Of a DNA stretch of 64,000 nt, positions 36,765 through 47,391 are shown piece after piece (positions within the stretch are counted from its first letter, which is position 1; each line of letters starts with the position of its first letter). The notes beneath the pieces are model-generated. The model saw only the letters and a program-made list of their open reading frames with translations, did no database searches and was not told the origin of the DNA. The translations under genes were made by a program, and so were the position numbers. Location: NCBI GenBank assembly GCA_020722965.1, contig DYJT01000007.1, positions 1 through 64,000 on the forward strand. The letters run 5' to 3'. The DNA comes from Brachyspira murdochii. Its GTDB lineage: Bacteria; Spirochaetota; JAAYUW01.

Positions 36765-37136
36765 ATGGCGTCAAAAATTCTAATAGTGGATGATTCAGAA
36801 GTTATTCAATCCGTTGTTTCAAAAACACTTATATTAAATGGTTACAATAATATTTTAAAAGCTTCAAATGGAGTAGAAGCTCTTGAAATAATAAAAAAGG
36901 AGAAAAACAGCATAGCTCTTTATATTTTTGATGTTAATATGCCCGAGATGGATGGTCTTACATTGGTTGAAAAAACAAGAGAAATCGATTTAAAGACACC
37001 AATTATTATGCTTACTACAGAAACAGACAAAAAGAAGATGATTACAGCCAAAAATAATGGGGCCACTGGTTGGATAGTTAAGCCTTTTGAAGCAGAAAAG
37101 TTTATTCAGATTGTAAAAATGTATTTAGAAAAATAA
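36765..37136 (+). CDS. cheY: CheY-type response regulator (cluster 2)
   Basis: The 123-residue receiver domain has the acidic pair in VDDSE, phospho-acceptor Asp in IFDVNMPEMDG, switch Thr in MLTTE and Lys in IVKPFEAEKF. It lies 25 bases after cheA and 10 before cheW. TAGGAG is placed six to seven bases before ATG. It is the likely phosphate acceptor of the cluster 2 kinase; whether it acts on the flagellar switch or as a phosphate sink cannot be read from the sequence. Confidence 0.9.
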   Translation: MASKILIVDDSEVIQSVVSKTLILNGYNNILKASNGVEALEIIKKEKNSIALYIFDVNMPEMDGLTLVEKTREIDLKTPIIMLTTETDKKKMITAKNNGATGWIVKPFEAEKFIQIVKMYLEK

Positions 37137-37146
37137 GGAGGTTTTA

Positions 37147-37620
37147 ATGGAGCAAAGAGTAAAATATCTTATCTTTGCCATAGCCGAAGAATATTATGCA
37201 ATTCCAATTTCAAAGGTTCAGGAAGTGATACAATTTTTACCGATTACATCTTTACATAATACAAATGAATATTTAAAAGGAGTTATCAATCTAAGAGGGA
37301 AGATTATCCCGATAATAGATATGAGGTTAAAATTTGGGCTTGAGCAAATACCTTACAATGAAAGAACTATTTTTATTATCACAGAGATAGTCGGAATTTC
37401 ACAATCAAATTCTGTTGGTCTAGCAGTAGATAGAGTCATGGAAGTTATAGAAATCGAGGATAGCCAGCTTTCAAAAACACCTGATATTGGTTTTAAATCC
37501 AAAAATAAATATCTTCAAGGAATTTTTCAAAAAGAAGATAAGATGATTATGGTATTAAATATTGACAATATTTTAGCTGCATCGGAAGTTATAGAAATTA
37601 ACGAACAGATTAAAAGTTAA
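37147..37620 (+). CDS. cheW: CheW, chemotaxis coupling protein (cluster 2)
   Basis: The 157-residue product is one CheW domain (YAIPISKVQEVIQ, EYLKGVINLRGKIIPIIDM). It would join the cluster 2 kinase to the MCP encoded next. AAGGAGG lies about six bases before ATG. It is only moderately similar to the cluster 1 CheW, in keeping with two separate arrays or a specialised adaptor. Confidence 0.94.
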   Translation: MEQRVKYLIFAIAEEYYAIPISKVQEVIQFLPITSLHNTNEYLKGVINLRGKIIPIIDMRLKFGLEQIPYNERTIFIITEIVGISQSNSVGLAVDRVMEVIEIEDSQLSKTPDIGFKSKNKYLQGIFQKEDKMIMVLNIDNILAASEVIEINEQIKS

Positions 37621-37644
37621 AGAATTAAAACGGAGGAACAGTTT

Positions 37645-39297
37645 ATGAGTAAAGGTTTTCAAAGTTTTTCTGTAAGCAAAAAATTAATTTTCAGTTTTTT
37701 AGCTATCATATTTATAACTATTATAATTGGAGTTTTAGCATTTTATGGTTTAACAAGCTTAAGTAACAATTTAAAAGAACTAAAAGATTCATCTATTCCG
37801 TCAATAGTTTATATGTCAGATGTAATGGAAAGCCTTTTAGCTATTAAATATGAAGTAAGAGCATTGCTTTCAGATAATATCGCTTATGAGTATAAAATAC
37901 AATCTAAACATTTAGTTGAATCAAGAACAAAATATAATGAAGCGATAAAAGAATATGATATAATTCCAAGAACCGATGAGGAAGACAGGTTATATAAAGA
38001 TGCTATTCAACAACTTCAAATAGCAAAAAAGGTAACAGATGAAATATTTTCACTTGCAGAAAAAATGGCTAAAAGTCAAAATATTACAGAAGAAGATAAA
38101 GCTAAACTTGAAAAATTAATATTACAAACTTATAGAAATGATATAGATGAAGCAATAAATAAATTTGATATTCTTTACCATTACATTGTGGATTACTATG
38201 GAGTTAAGATTCCAGAGATTGCAATTAAAAACTCTCAAACAATTAATTTTATAATGATAGTTGCAATTATTTTTTCGATTATAATAGGTATAATTCTTGC
38301 AATTACTATATCTTCATCTATTTCCAAGCCACTTATTAAAAACTCAGATGTTTTGAATTCTTCATCAATTCAACTCGAAGGCGCGGCAACTCAGGTTTCT
38401 TCTTCAAGCCAGGAACTTAGCAGTGGAGCAAGTGAATTGGCAAGTTCTGTAGAAGAAGTTACGAGTAGTGTCGAAGAACTTCAATCAATTATCGAATCTA
38501 ACTCTAAAAATGTCAATGAGACAGAACTTATAATGCATCAGACAGCTGATAATAACAAAGAGGCTATAGAAATTTCAAATGATCTTTTGAAAGCAATGGA
38601 TGATATCACTAACAATTCGAAAAAGATTAGCAAAATAAATAAAGTGATAGATGACATTGCATTTCAAACCAATATTTTGGCTTTAAATGCAGCTGTAGAA
38701 GCTGCTAGAGCAGGTGATGCAGGTCGAGGTTTTGCAGTTGTGGCAGAACAGGTAAAATCTCTTGCCCAAAAAAGTGCGGATGCTGCAAAAGAAACAAATG
38801 ATCTTATTGATATAGTTATTGAAAGTGTTGAAAAAGGGAATAATCAGGTTTCTATAACAATTGAAAATATAAATAAAAGCAAAGAATTGATAGAAAAATC
38901 TGCAATCATGCTTGAAGAGGTATCAAAGGCATTCAAAGAACAAGCAAAAGGGGCAAATCAGATAACAAAGGCAATGTCCCAGATTAACTCTGTTGTTCAA
39001 CAGACTGCTTCTTCCTCAGAAGGAACAGCTTCTTCTTCGGAAGAGATGCTCTCTCAGGTTGAAGAGATGAAAAGAGTGGTTGAATCTTTAAACGCTATAG
39101 CTATTGGCGAAAAAAAAGCAAAAATGAAACAGGAACAAACCAATTATTCAAGAAAAATATCTTCAGAAAACATAAAAACTAAAAAGAGCTCAGTAAAAAC
39201 TTCAGATAATCATGTAAATATAAGTAATCCTATAAAAGAGATCGATGTTGTCAAACCAGAAGATAAAATTCCGCTTGAGGATTTCAAAGATTTTTAA
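37645..39297 (+). CDS. Methyl-accepting chemotaxis protein with helical sensor, HAMP short or absent
   Basis: The 550-residue receptor has membrane helices at about 12-33 and 195-217 flanking a 160-residue helical periplasmic sensor of the four-helix-bundle type. After the second helix only about 25 residues ([13 protein letters not shown] and following) precede the long signalling helices, so a full HAMP domain seems absent. The signalling tip is canonical: [19 protein letters not shown] then [15 protein letters not shown]. The C-terminal tail is basic then acidic, without a clear CheR-binding pentapeptide. It follows cheW by 24 bases. The ligand is unknown. Confidence 0.9.
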   Translation: MSKGFQSFSVSKKLIFSFLAIIFITIIIGVLAFYGLTSLSNNLKELKDSSIPSIVYMSDVMESLLAIKYEVRALLSDNIAYEYKIQSKHLVESRTKYNEAIKEYDIIPRTDEEDRLYKDAIQQLQIAKKVTDEIFSLAEKMAKSQNITEEDKAKLEKLILQTYRNDIDEAINKFDILYHYIVDYYGVKIPEIAIKNSQTINFIMIVAIIFSIIIGIILAITISSSISKPLIKNSDVLNSSSIQLEGAATQVSSSSQELSSGASELASSVEEVTSSVEELQSIIESNSKNVNETELIMHQTADNNKEAIEISNDLLKAMDDITNNSKKISKINKVIDDIAFQTNILALNAAVEAARAGDAGRGFAVVAEQVKSLAQKSADAAKETNDLIDIVIESVEKGNNQVSITIENINKSKELIEKSAIMLEEVSKAFKEQAKGANQITKAMSQINSVVQQTASSSEGTASSSEEMLSQVEEMKRVVESLNAIAIGEKKAKMKQEQTNYSRKISSENIKTKKSSVKTSDNHVNISNPIKEIDVVKPEDKIPLEDFKDF

Positions 39298-39316
39298 TTT
39301 TTCTTAAGGAGTTTAT

Positions 39317-40900
39317 TTGGCAAAAAAGCTTGAGATTATCTATAAAAAAAATGTATCAAAACGTTTTAAGGATTTTAGAGGATATTTAAAATCATCAAGA
39401 TTATTTACTTTGGCTTTTGTAATTTTTGTCTTATTATATATTTTCTTTATTAATTTTTATCTTTTGTTTAATTCGAAAATAAGACTAAATAATATTCCGC
39501 TTATTTCAATAATTTTTTTGATCTTATTCTTACTTTTTACTATTTGTTTTGTTTATTTATCTTATTTTTATTCAAAAAAAATAAATAAGATTTTTAAAAA
39601 TAACGATAAAAAGCTTGTTTCACTAGTAAATTCTATTGATTTATTAATTTACGAACTTAAACCATATTTAGGTAATCTTTGTGATTCTATGATACCAAAT
39701 GAAGTTAAAAAGGCAATATCTATTCATATATATTTTTTAAACTTTTTAATAACCAACAAAGATGATTATAACACTATTATTGATTTTATCACTTATTTTT
39801 ATGATATTTTATTTTTAATTATAGATCAATTATTTAAAGAAAAAAACGATGAAATCAATAATATTAAATCTTTTCTTACCAAATTCACACCTTCTTTTTT
39901 TTCAGATATAATCTTAAAATTGTTTCCCGATTGGCATAATATCATTGAAAACAACATAAACAAAGAAATATCAAGTCTTTCATTAGGAATAGAATCTCTT
40001 CAAAATTTGCAAACTCAGTTTAATAAAGAGATAAATGATATAGAAAAAAAATTGAATGGTCTTGATGTTGTTATTAAAAAAATAGCTACAGATAATACAG
40101 ATAATTTTAAAATTTTTTTTGAATCCTTTAATAAGATAATTAAAAAAATATATAATGACTATGAATTAGTACAATCAAATTTCAATCAGATTAATAAAGC
40201 TATAGAGACAATCAACGAGCTTTCAAAAGATATATCTGTTATTGCTTTTAACATTGAAATAGAAGCAAGTAAAGTCAAAGATTCAAAAGTTTTCACCGTT
40301 TTAGCAAGAGAAGTCAGGAATTTCTCTAATCAACTTTCTGAATACTATTTATCTATAAATAATAGAATATCTGACATGAATAAATTCTTATCGACAAACA
40401 ATTATAATGAACAATATATTAAAAAAAATTTATTTAGCTTTCTTGATAAAATTGAACTTTTGATTTCAGAATATGATAAAATGTTTTTAGAAATTAGACA
40501 ATTGAACAATCAATTAATCTATCAAAATAAAGAAAATCAAAAGTTGTTTTTAATGGATATAAATGAAAATTTAAAAAATATACAAAAATTAGCAATCTAC
40601 CTTGAAGAACTCGAACATAGAAATAAATTTGCAAATTCCTTATTTGAAAAAATGAATAGCTCTATTTCCGATCTTTTCCAAAATTTACAAATTTCGAATA
40701 TTGATAATAATGAAAGAAAAGAGTTTTATAAAAAATATTTAAATGATATAAGCAATTTAATTACAACAAAAGATGAAATAAACTTTTTAAAAAAAGCATA
40801 TAAAGAATTACTTAATGAAGAATATTTAAAAAAGGATATTGAACTTGAAAATAAATATAAAAGTAAAGATGGAAAAGATGAAGGAATAATTATTTTTTAA
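39317..40900 (+). CDS. Divergent MCP-like membrane protein without a sensor domain
   Basis: The 527-residue product starts at TTG, with AAGGAG five bases upstream. Two membrane helices (about 29-51 and 59-83) are joined by only seven or eight residues, so there is no periplasmic sensor. The rest is a long helical cytoplasmic region. Residues 303-338 (SKDISVIAFNIEIEASKV then VFTVLAREVRNFS) align with the receptor tip but lack the QTN and glycine residues that normally contact CheA and CheW. It lies in the cheA-cheB operon between a normal MCP and cheR. It could be an altered receptor, an array scaffold or a decayed MCP; the open frame argues against decay. Confidence 0.7.
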   Translation: MAKKLEIIYKKNVSKRFKDFRGYLKSSRLFTLAFVIFVLLYIFFINFYLLFNSKIRLNNIPLISIIFLILFLLFTICFVYLSYFYSKKINKIFKNNDKKLVSLVNSIDLLIYELKPYLGNLCDSMIPNEVKKAISIHIYFLNFLITNKDDYNTIIDFITYFYDILFLIIDQLFKEKNDEINNIKSFLTKFTPSFFSDIILKLFPDWHNIIENNINKEISSLSLGIESLQNLQTQFNKEINDIEKKLNGLDVVIKKIATDNTDNFKIFFESFNKIIKKIYNDYELVQSNFNQINKAIETINELSKDISVIAFNIEIEASKVKDSKVFTVLAREVRNFSNQLSEYYLSINNRISDMNKFLSTNNYNEQYIKKNLFSFLDKIELLISEYDKMFLEIRQLNNQLIYQNKENQKLFLMDINENLKNIQKLAIYLEELEHRNKFANSLFEKMNSSISDLFQNLQISNIDNNERKEFYKKYLNDISNLITTKDEINFLKKAYKELLNEEYLKKDIELENKYKSKDGKDEGIIIF

Positions 40901-40903
40901 ATT

Positions 40904-41728
40904 ATGAGCCAACAGAATATTTCAGATGATTTATTTTTAAAATTTAAAGATTTGCTATATAGAAAAGCAGGATTAAAACTCGGTCAACATAAGAAATATT
41001 TGTTAGAATACAGACTCTCGAAATATATTGGAGAACAGACAGGTTATTACAATTATGAACAATTTTATAAAGCACTATTAAAAGATAATGATGTTTTAAA
41101 TATCTTTTTAGAAGAGATGACTACAAATTATACTTATTTTTTCAGAGAATATATTCATTTTAAATTTTTATATTACTATCTTTTAAACAAAGGTTATGAA
41201 CAACCTTATATCAATATCTGGAGCTGTGGCTGCGCTAGTGGAGAAGAACCATATAGCATTGCTATGGTTCTGCGAGATATTCAAAATTTAGAATTATGCA
41301 ATAAAACTAAAATATTAGCTACAGATATTTCCGAAAAGGTTCTTTACAAGGCTATATCTGGAATTTACAATAAAAGATCTATAGAAGAAAATTCTGAAAT
41401 TAATCTAATAAAAAACTATTCAAAATATTTAAAGTATAATAAAACAGACGATGCTTATCTAGTTAAAGACGAGATTAAAAAGTTTATAACATTCAGAATA
41501 TTAAATCTCGTCGATGATTACCCTTTCAAAAAGAAGTTTGATATTGTTTTTCTTCGAAATGTTCTTATTTATTTTGATAATAATGTTAAAGAAAAAATAT
41601 TAAATAAGATTTATGAATTTATTAAACCTCAGGGATACCTTATTATTAGTTTATCAGAAAGTTTAGTTGGAATAAAACATAAATTTATTCAGAAAAAGTA
41701 TTCTATCTATCAAAAAATTATTGACTAA
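40904..41728 (+). CDS. cheR: CheR, receptor glutamate methyltransferase (cluster 2)
   Basis: The 274-residue product carries the CheR motifs: YTYFFREYIHF, the SAM-binding IWSCGCASGEEPYSIAM, DIVFLRNVLIYF and the C-terminal SLSESL. It starts three bases after the previous stop with only a weak ribosome site, so it is probably read by coupled translation. It methylates receptors, likely the MCP encoded upstream. Cluster 1 has its own CheR at 8879-9691. Confidence 0.94.
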   Translation: MSQQNISDDLFLKFKDLLYRKAGLKLGQHKKYLLEYRLSKYIGEQTGYYNYEQFYKALLKDNDVLNIFLEEMTTNYTYFFREYIHFKFLYYYLLNKGYEQPYINIWSCGCASGEEPYSIAMVLRDIQNLELCNKTKILATDISEKVLYKAISGIYNKRSIEENSEINLIKNYSKYLKYNKTDDAYLVKDEIKKFITFRILNLVDDYPFKKKFDIVFLRNVLIYFDNNVKEKILNKIYEFIKPQGYLIISLSESLVGIKHKFIQKKYSIYQKIID

Positions 41729-41819
41729 TGTATCTCTTTTCGTTATTAATTGTTATAAAAATATTTTAAATATAAATTTTTTACAAAGGTTTTAATAAAT
41801 TTAAATTTAAGAAAAATTT

Positions 41820-42317
41820 ATGGAATCAAAAGAATTAGATTCATATTTTATTAATCCAGGAGAATTGATTATTTCTCAAACTCCACTTATAATTAAAACA
41901 GTTTTAGGATCATGTGTTGCTGTTTGTATTCATGATAAAAGGAATACAGTTGGTGCTATGTGTCATTATCTTTTACCTTTATGCCCAGAAAAAAGTCTTG
42001 CCTCGACAAAATATGGAGATATAGCAATTTCTTTGATGATTACAAAAATGGTTAAAAGATATTATTGTAAAGTAAACGATTTACAAGGTTATATAATAGG
42101 TGGAGCCTTTGTTATATTTGATGAGAAACAGATTTTTTTCGTGGGTGAAAGGAATGTAGAGATAGCAAAAAAAATGTTAGAAAAATACAAAATCCCAATC
42201 ATATTTTCCGATATTTTAGGTGAAAAGGGAAGAAAAGTTATTTTTAATACCAGTAGTGGAGAAATTAAAGTTTCAAAATTGGATCACATAACCCTTGATA
42301 ATCTTTATGAAAAGTAA
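41820..42317 (+). CDS. cheD: CheD, receptor glutamine deamidase (cluster 2)
   Basis: The 165-residue product shows Cys 32 in VLGSCVAVCIH and His 49 in MCHYLLP, the CheD catalytic pair at the standard 17-residue spacing. It follows cheR after 91 AT-rich bases and precedes cheB by 27. The ribosome site is weak. Unlike cluster 1, no cheC-like gene is adjacent. Confidence 0.92.
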   Translation: MESKELDSYFINPGELIISQTPLIIKTVLGSCVAVCIHDKRNTVGAMCHYLLPLCPEKSLASTKYGDIAISLMITKMVKRYYCKVNDLQGYIIGGAFVIFDEKQIFFVGERNVEIAKKMLEKYKIPIIFSDILGEKGRKVIFNTSSGEIKVSKLDHITLDNLYEK

Positions 42318-42344
42318 TATTTGATTAATTATTAGTGGTGAAAA

Positions 42345-43445
42345 ATGGATAATAAAAAAATTAAAGTTCTTGTAATAGATGATTCTGCGATAGTTAGAGA
42401 TGTCTTAGGAACTTTCATCTCTTCACAGGATGATATGGAACTTGTAGCAACTGCCCCAGATCCTTATGTTGGAAGAGATAGGATTGTTCAGCTTAAACCT
42501 GATATAGTAACATTAGACATCGAAATGCCCAGAATGGATGGACTAACATTCCTTGAAAAATTAATGAAATACTGGCCAATTCCTGTTATAATTGTTAGTT
42601 CTATCACACAAAAAGACAATTTAGCAGCAATAAAAGCTCTTGAACTAGGTGCTTTTGATGTAATAAATAAGCCTTCGGAATCAATTTCAGTAAAAGAAAT
42701 TAAAGAAGATATTATTATTAAAATTCGTAATGCATATTCACAAAAAGACCAATTCCTTGAAAAGTTGAAAAACATTTCTAAAAATATTAGCATCCAAAAA
42801 GATAAAAATGTGTCCTTTAATAAGGAAAAATCTGAGAAATTTTCAGGATATTTAAATCAGGTAAAAACTACCGAAAGGATTGTTGCTATTGGTGCATCAA
42901 CTGGTGGAACAGTTGCTCTTGAATATATCTTCCAGAGACTACCAAGGTTAATACCACCTACTTTAGTCGTTCAGCATATGCCACCTACATTTACCTATCA
43001 GTTTGCAAAAAGATTAAATGAGTTATGTAAACCTAATGTAAAAGAGGCGGAAGATGGGGAAATTTTACAGAAAGGAACTATTTATATAGCTCCTGGTGGT
43101 TATCATATGGAATTGACAAGAAGTGGTGAGATAATAAAGATTTCCATTACAGAAGGCGAAAGAGTTCAATATCAAAAACCTTCAGTAGATGTTCTTTTTA
43201 AAAGTGTTGCAGCAAAAGCTGGAAAAAACACTCTTGCCATTTTACTGACAGGGATGGGTAAAGATGGGGCAAGTGGTCTACTGGAAATTAAAAATAAGGG
43301 TGGTTATACTATTGCTCAGGATGAAGCAAGCTCAATAGTTTGGGGAATGCCAAAAGCAGCAATTGAATTAAATGCTGCTGAAGAGATTTTACCCCTTAGT
43401 AAGATTCACCAAAAAATAATAGATTTTACTCCAGAGGATATTTAA
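42345..43445 (+). CDS. cheB: CheB, chemotaxis protein-glutamate methylesterase (cluster 2)
   Basis: The 366-residue product has a receiver domain (1-125, VIDDSA, phospho-acceptor D58 in TLDIEMPRMDG), a linker and an esterase domain (about 175-366) with S185 in GASTGG, H211 in VVQHMPP and Asp in TGMGKDGASG. It is closer to textbook CheB than the cluster 1 copy, which has AED in place of the usual DDS. It ends two bases from the convergent atpD stop, with no terminator between. Confidence 0.95.
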   Translation: MDNKKIKVLVIDDSAIVRDVLGTFISSQDDMELVATAPDPYVGRDRIVQLKPDIVTLDIEMPRMDGLTFLEKLMKYWPIPVIIVSSITQKDNLAAIKALELGAFDVINKPSESISVKEIKEDIIIKIRNAYSQKDQFLEKLKNISKNISIQKDKNVSFNKEKSEKFSGYLNQVKTTERIVAIGASTGGTVALEYIFQRLPRLIPPTLVVQHMPPTFTYQFAKRLNELCKPNVKEAEDGEILQKGTIYIAPGGYHMELTRSGEIIKISITEGERVQYQKPSVDVLFKSVAAKAGKNTLAILLTGMGKDGASGLLEIKNKGGYTIAQDEASSIVWGMPKAAIELNAAEEILPLSKIHQKIIDFTPEDI

Positions 43446-43447
43446 AA

Positions 43448-44074
43448 TTACCCTCTTTCCTTCCTGACAATATCTTTAATCTTCATTATCCTTACAAGAT
43501 TTGATCTTTCCATCTCATTTATCTTCATCGTAACAAACCTTATCGCAGATTCGAGTTCGGGAATTAAAACATACTCTAAGGCATTTACCCTTCTTCTTGT
43601 AACCTCTATTTCCTGCGCTAAAAGCTTTACTTCATTTTCTATCTGGCTAAGGTTAATAAGATCGGCTGCCAAATCGGCAAAAGTTTCAACTGCAATATCT
43701 AAATCTGCTGCTGTTGTAATCTTGGAATAGCTTTCTTCATTGTCTTCTATATTGACCTTGAATACTGGAATCTTAACAGACATTACATTCTTTAATTTTT
43801 CAGTTAATTTAACCTTTTTTACGGGTAAAAAAAGGGCATTTTCGAGTTCACTATCATTCATTACAGTTCTTGTCAATATAATTGCAGCATATGCTTTCTT
43901 TAATTTTTTTTCAACATCCTTTCTAAGTGTCTTGTAAGAATCAATTATAGTGAAAAATTCTCTGACAAGTTGATCCTGCTTATCTTTTAGTAACTTATGC
44001 CCCTTATAAGCGAGTTTAACTCTCTTTTTAAGTTGCATAAGCTCCATTCTTGTTGCAGCAACTTTTATTTCCAT
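43448..44074 (-). CDS. atpD: V-type ATPase subunit D (central stalk)
   Basis: The 208-residue helical product is subunit D, which forms the rotating shaft inside the A3B3 head. The N-terminal segment ATRMELMQLKKRVKLAYKGH and the C-terminal RRVNALEYVLIPEL are family signatures. It is the last gene of the operon, separated from atpB by 128 AT-rich bases. AAGGGA precedes ATG. It faces the cluster 2 cheB with a two-base gap. Confidence 0.95.
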   Translation of the reverse strand: MEIKVAATRMELMQLKKRVKLAYKGHKLLKDKQDQLVREFFTIIDSYKTLRKDVEKKLKKAYAAIILTRTVMNDSELENALFLPVKKVKLTEKLKNVMSVKIPVFKVNIEDNEESYSKITTAADLDIAVETFADLAADLINLSQIENEVKLLAQEIEVTRRRVNALEYVLIPELESAIRFVTMKINEMERSNLVRIMKIKDIVRKERG

Positions 44075-44202
44075 CTTGTTCCCTTAATTTTATTCGCTTA
44101 CCACCAAATTATAATTTTCCTACAAAAAATTATTTTATCATTATTATTTTATCAAAATTATTTTATTACAATTTTTTTTCATTTTTTTTACATTTTTTTT
44201 AA
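44075..44202. other. AT-rich spacer between atpB and atpD with short direct repeats
   Basis: This 128-base gap is the widest inside the ATPase operon. On the plus strand it holds three imperfect copies of ATTATTTTAT(C/T)A at about 44128-44170, then long T runs. No open frame, hairpin terminator or RNA gene was seen. On the minus strand the T runs become A runs, so it should not terminate the operon. Confidence 0.4.
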
Positions 44203-45585
44203 CTAGGCTTTCAGATATTTTTCAAGATAAGCATCTCTAATTCTTTTTAATTCTGTTTTTGGTATCATTTTAAATAATTCCCACGAAAGATTTAAAGTTT
44301 CAATTATTGATCTATTCTCATACTCTCCCTGCTTTATGTAACGTGCCTCAAACTCTTCTGCAAATTTATAATAGATCTTATCAATTTCCGATAAAGCTGC
44401 CTGACCAAGTATCGCTTCCAGTTCTCTTGCTTCAAGACCAGAGGCATAACACGCGAACAATTGATTAAAAACATCTGCATGATCCTCTCTTGTTTTACCC
44501 TTACCTATACCTTTATCTTTCAATCTTGAAAGACTTTGAAGTACATCGACAGGTGGATAAATTCCTTTTCTATGCAATGATCTTGAAAAGACTATCTGGC
44601 CTTCTGTAATGTAACCTGTTAAGTCTGGTATAGGATGAGTCTTATCGTCTTCTGGCATGGTAAGTATGGGAATCTGTGTAATAGAACCTTCTTTTCCCTT
44701 TATTCTTCCGGCTCTTTCATAGATAGTTGAAAGGTCTGTATAAAGATAACCAGGATAACCTCTTCTACCAGGAACTTCCTGCCTTGCAGCGGAAATTTCT
44801 CTTAATGCTTCACAATAGTTTGTCATGTCTGTTAGAATGACAAGGACATGCATGCCTTTATCAAAAGCCAGATACTCGGCTGTTGTTAATGCCAATCTTG
44901 GAGTAGCTATTCTTTCAATAGCCGGGTCATTTGCAAGATTTATAAAAAGAACGGTCCTTTCGATTGCACCAGTTTTTTGGAAGTCTTCTATAAAGAATTG
45001 TGCCTCTTCGAATGTTATACCCATAGCGGCGAAGACAACGGCAAATTTGGTAATTGGTTGATCTTCTTTCTCAAGAACCTTTGCCTGTCTGGCTATTTGA
45101 GCCGCAAGTCTATTATGAGGAAGTCCAGAGCCAGAGAATATAGGAAGTTTTTGCCCTCTTACCAATGTATTTAAGCCATCTATAGTAGAAATTCCTGTCT
45201 GAATAAATTCATTTGGATAATCTCTTGCATATGGATTTATCGGAGAACCATTTATATCTTTTGTAACTTCTGGTAAAATTCTCTCTTTTCCATCGATAGG
45301 TCTTCCCTGACCATCGAAAACACGACCCAACATATCCTCAGATAGAGCTATCTCTACACCTTTACCCAAAAACCTGACCTTAGATTGCTCAATATTTATC
45401 CCTCTTGCTCCCTCAAAAAGTTGAACCAAAGCCATATCTTTATTTACTTCAAGAACTTTTCCATTTCGAACTTCTTTTGTTTGAAGTTCTATTTCAACAA
45501 GTTCCTCATATTTTACATTTTCTACATTCTTAACAAGCATCAATGGACCAACTATCTCTGCGATTGTTTTATATTCTTTAATCAT
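44203..45585 (-). CDS. atpB: V-type ATPase subunit B (regulatory head subunit)
   Basis: The 460-residue product matches V-type subunit B, the non-catalytic partner of A in the head. It lacks a true P-loop and instead has [19 protein letters not shown]. Other conserved segments are [18 protein letters not shown] and [20 protein letters not shown]. It starts 24 bases after atpA. AAGGAG precedes ATG. Full family length. Confidence 0.97.
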   Translation of the reverse strand: MIKEYKTIAEIVGPLMLVKNVENVKYEELVEIELQTKEVRNGKVLEVNKDMALVQLFEGARGINIEQSKVRFLGKGVEIALSEDMLGRVFDGQGRPIDGKERILPEVTKDINGSPINPYARDYPNEFIQTGISTIDGLNTLVRGQKLPIFSGSGLPHNRLAAQIARQAKVLEKEDQPITKFAVVFAAMGITFEEAQFFIEDFQKTGAIERTVLFINLANDPAIERIATPRLALTTAEYLAFDKGMHVLVILTDMTNYCEALREISAARQEVPGRRGYPGYLYTDLSTIYERAGRIKGKEGSITQIPILTMPEDDKTHPIPDLTGYITEGQIVFSRSLHRKGIYPPVDVLQSLSRLKDKGIGKGKTREDHADVFNQLFACYASGLEARELEAILGQAALSEIDKIYYKFAEEFEARYIKQGEYENRSIIETLNLSWELFKMIPKTELKRIRDAYLEKYLKA

Positions 45586-45609
45586 GAGAAACTCCTTAGT
45601 AACTATGTA

Positions 45610-47376
45610 TTATATGGTATATTTATCTTTCAGATTCTGCATCTGCTGGATTATTTCATCTTTTATATTTATTATCTTATCTATTTCTTTTTCATCTACA
45701 TATTTCATTCTGGCTATCTTTTCTTTTACTTCAAGTGAAATGATATCTTTTACAGGTATATCTAAATGAGCTAAATTCATAGCCTGATCATGGAAAAATA
45801 GAATGACAGAAAGCATCTGGTATGATTTATAAGAACTGGTATAGGTATCAACTTCATGAAATGCATTCTGATGAAGATAGTCTTCTCTTATAGATTTTGC
45901 ACTATCCATATACACCCTATTCTCGGCTGAAAGGGCGTCCAATCCTACAAGTCTAACTATCTCTTCAAGTTCTGATTCTTTTTGTAATATTGTCATAGCC
46001 TTTATTTTCAAGTCAGGCCAATCATTCCCAACATTTTGCATAAGCCACTGTTTAATGTTATTGTCATAAAGTGTATATGATGTAAGCCAATCTATCGCAG
46101 GAAAATGTCTTTTATATGCAAGATTTGCAGAAAGTGACCAGAAAACCTTTACAACCCTTAGAGTAGCTTGAACAACAGGATCAGACAGGTCTCCTCCTGG
46201 AGGTGATACTGCACCAATAACTGTTAAAGAACCTTCGTTACTTCGTAAACCTGAGGTTAGAACTTTACCTGCTCTTTCATAAAATTCCGAAATTCTAGTT
46301 CCAAGGTAAGCTGGGTAACCCTCTTCACCCGGCATTTCCTCGAGTCTTCCAGACATTTCTCTCATAGCTTCTGCCCATCTTGAGGTTGAATCCGCCATCA
46401 AAGCGACAGAATATCCCATATCTCTAAAATATTCTGCAAGAGTAATACCGGTATAAACTGATGCTTCTCTTGCTGCAACAGGCATGTTAGATGTATTTGC
46501 TATTAATATCGTTCTTTTCATAAGGGGTTCACCAGATTTCGGATCTTTTAACTCGGGAAACTCTAAAAGAACATCTGTCATCTCATTCCCTCTTTCGCCA
46601 CATCCAACATATACTATTACCTCTGCATCAGCCCATTTTGCAAGTTGATGCTGAACAACTGTTTTCCCTGAACCAAAAGGACCAGGAACACATGCTGTGC
46701 CACCTTTTGCTACAGGGAAAAATGTATCAATTACTCTTTGACCTGTTAACATCGGTTGGTCTGGATTCTTTTTTACCTTGAATGGTCTTGGTTTTCTAAC
46801 CGGCCATGTTTGAAGCATTTGAATTTTGATTGTTTCACCATTTTTTGTCTTTACGAGTGCAACAGCTTCTAAGACATTGAATTCTCCCTCATCGATGGAT
46901 TCAATAGTACCTTCAACGCCATGGGGTATCATTATGTAATGCTTTATCAAAATAGTTTCCTGCACATAACCTATAATGTCTCCACCGATTACAGAATCGC
47001 CTTTTTTTGCAGTTGGAATAAAATGCCATTTTATTTCCTTATCTATTGCAGGAACACTGATCCCTCTTGTTAAGAGATCTCCAGCTTTACTTGCTATAAG
47101 ATCAAGAGGCCTTTGGATTCCATCATATATCTTAGAAATAAGTCCAGGACCTAACTCTACAGATAAAGGCATTCCAAGAGAATAAACAGGATCGCCAACT
47201 CCTATTCCAGATGTTTCTTCATATACCTGAATTGAAGCCTTATCCCCTCTCATCTCTATAACTTCACCTATAAGTTCAAGCTTTGAAACCTTAACAACAT
47301 CGAATAAGTTGGCTGTTTCCATTCCTTCGGCTATGATTAATGGGCCTGCGACTTTGACTATTTTACCACTTTTCAT
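45610..47376 (-). CDS. atpA: V-type ATPase catalytic subunit A
   Basis: The 588-residue product is the catalytic head subunit, with the P-loop [11 protein letters not shown], the arginine-finger and nucleotide-binding region [21 protein letters not shown] and the A-type insert near residues 120-190. It couples ATP hydrolysis or synthesis to ion flow. It lies 15 bases after atpF. GGAGG precedes ATG. Full length. Confidence 0.98.
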   Translation of the reverse strand: MKSGKIVKVAGPLIIAEGMETANLFDVVKVSKLELIGEVIEMRGDKASIQVYEETSGIGVGDPVYSLGMPLSVELGPGLISKIYDGIQRPLDLIASKAGDLLTRGISVPAIDKEIKWHFIPTAKKGDSVIGGDIIGYVQETILIKHYIMIPHGVEGTIESIDEGEFNVLEAVALVKTKNGETIKIQMLQTWPVRKPRPFKVKKNPDQPMLTGQRVIDTFFPVAKGGTACVPGPFGSGKTVVQHQLAKWADAEVIVYVGCGERGNEMTDVLLEFPELKDPKSGEPLMKRTILIANTSNMPVAAREASVYTGITLAEYFRDMGYSVALMADSTSRWAEAMREMSGRLEEMPGEEGYPAYLGTRISEFYERAGKVLTSGLRSNEGSLTVIGAVSPPGGDLSDPVVQATLRVVKVFWSLSANLAYKRHFPAIDWLTSYTLYDNNIKQWLMQNVGNDWPDLKIKAMTILQKESELEEIVRLVGLDALSAENRVYMDSAKSIREDYLHQNAFHEVDTYTSSYKSYQMLSVILFFHDQAMNLAHLDIPVKDIISLEVKEKIARMKYVDEKEIDKIINIKDEIIQQMQNLKDKYTI

Positions 47377-47391
47377 TTAGTCCTCCACGAA

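Noticed and set aside
45385-45738. 117-codon plus-strand frame across the atpA/atpB junction
   Set aside because: Phe/Ile/Tyr-rich translation typical of antisense AT-rich DNA and no ribosome site; both true genes are on the minus strand.
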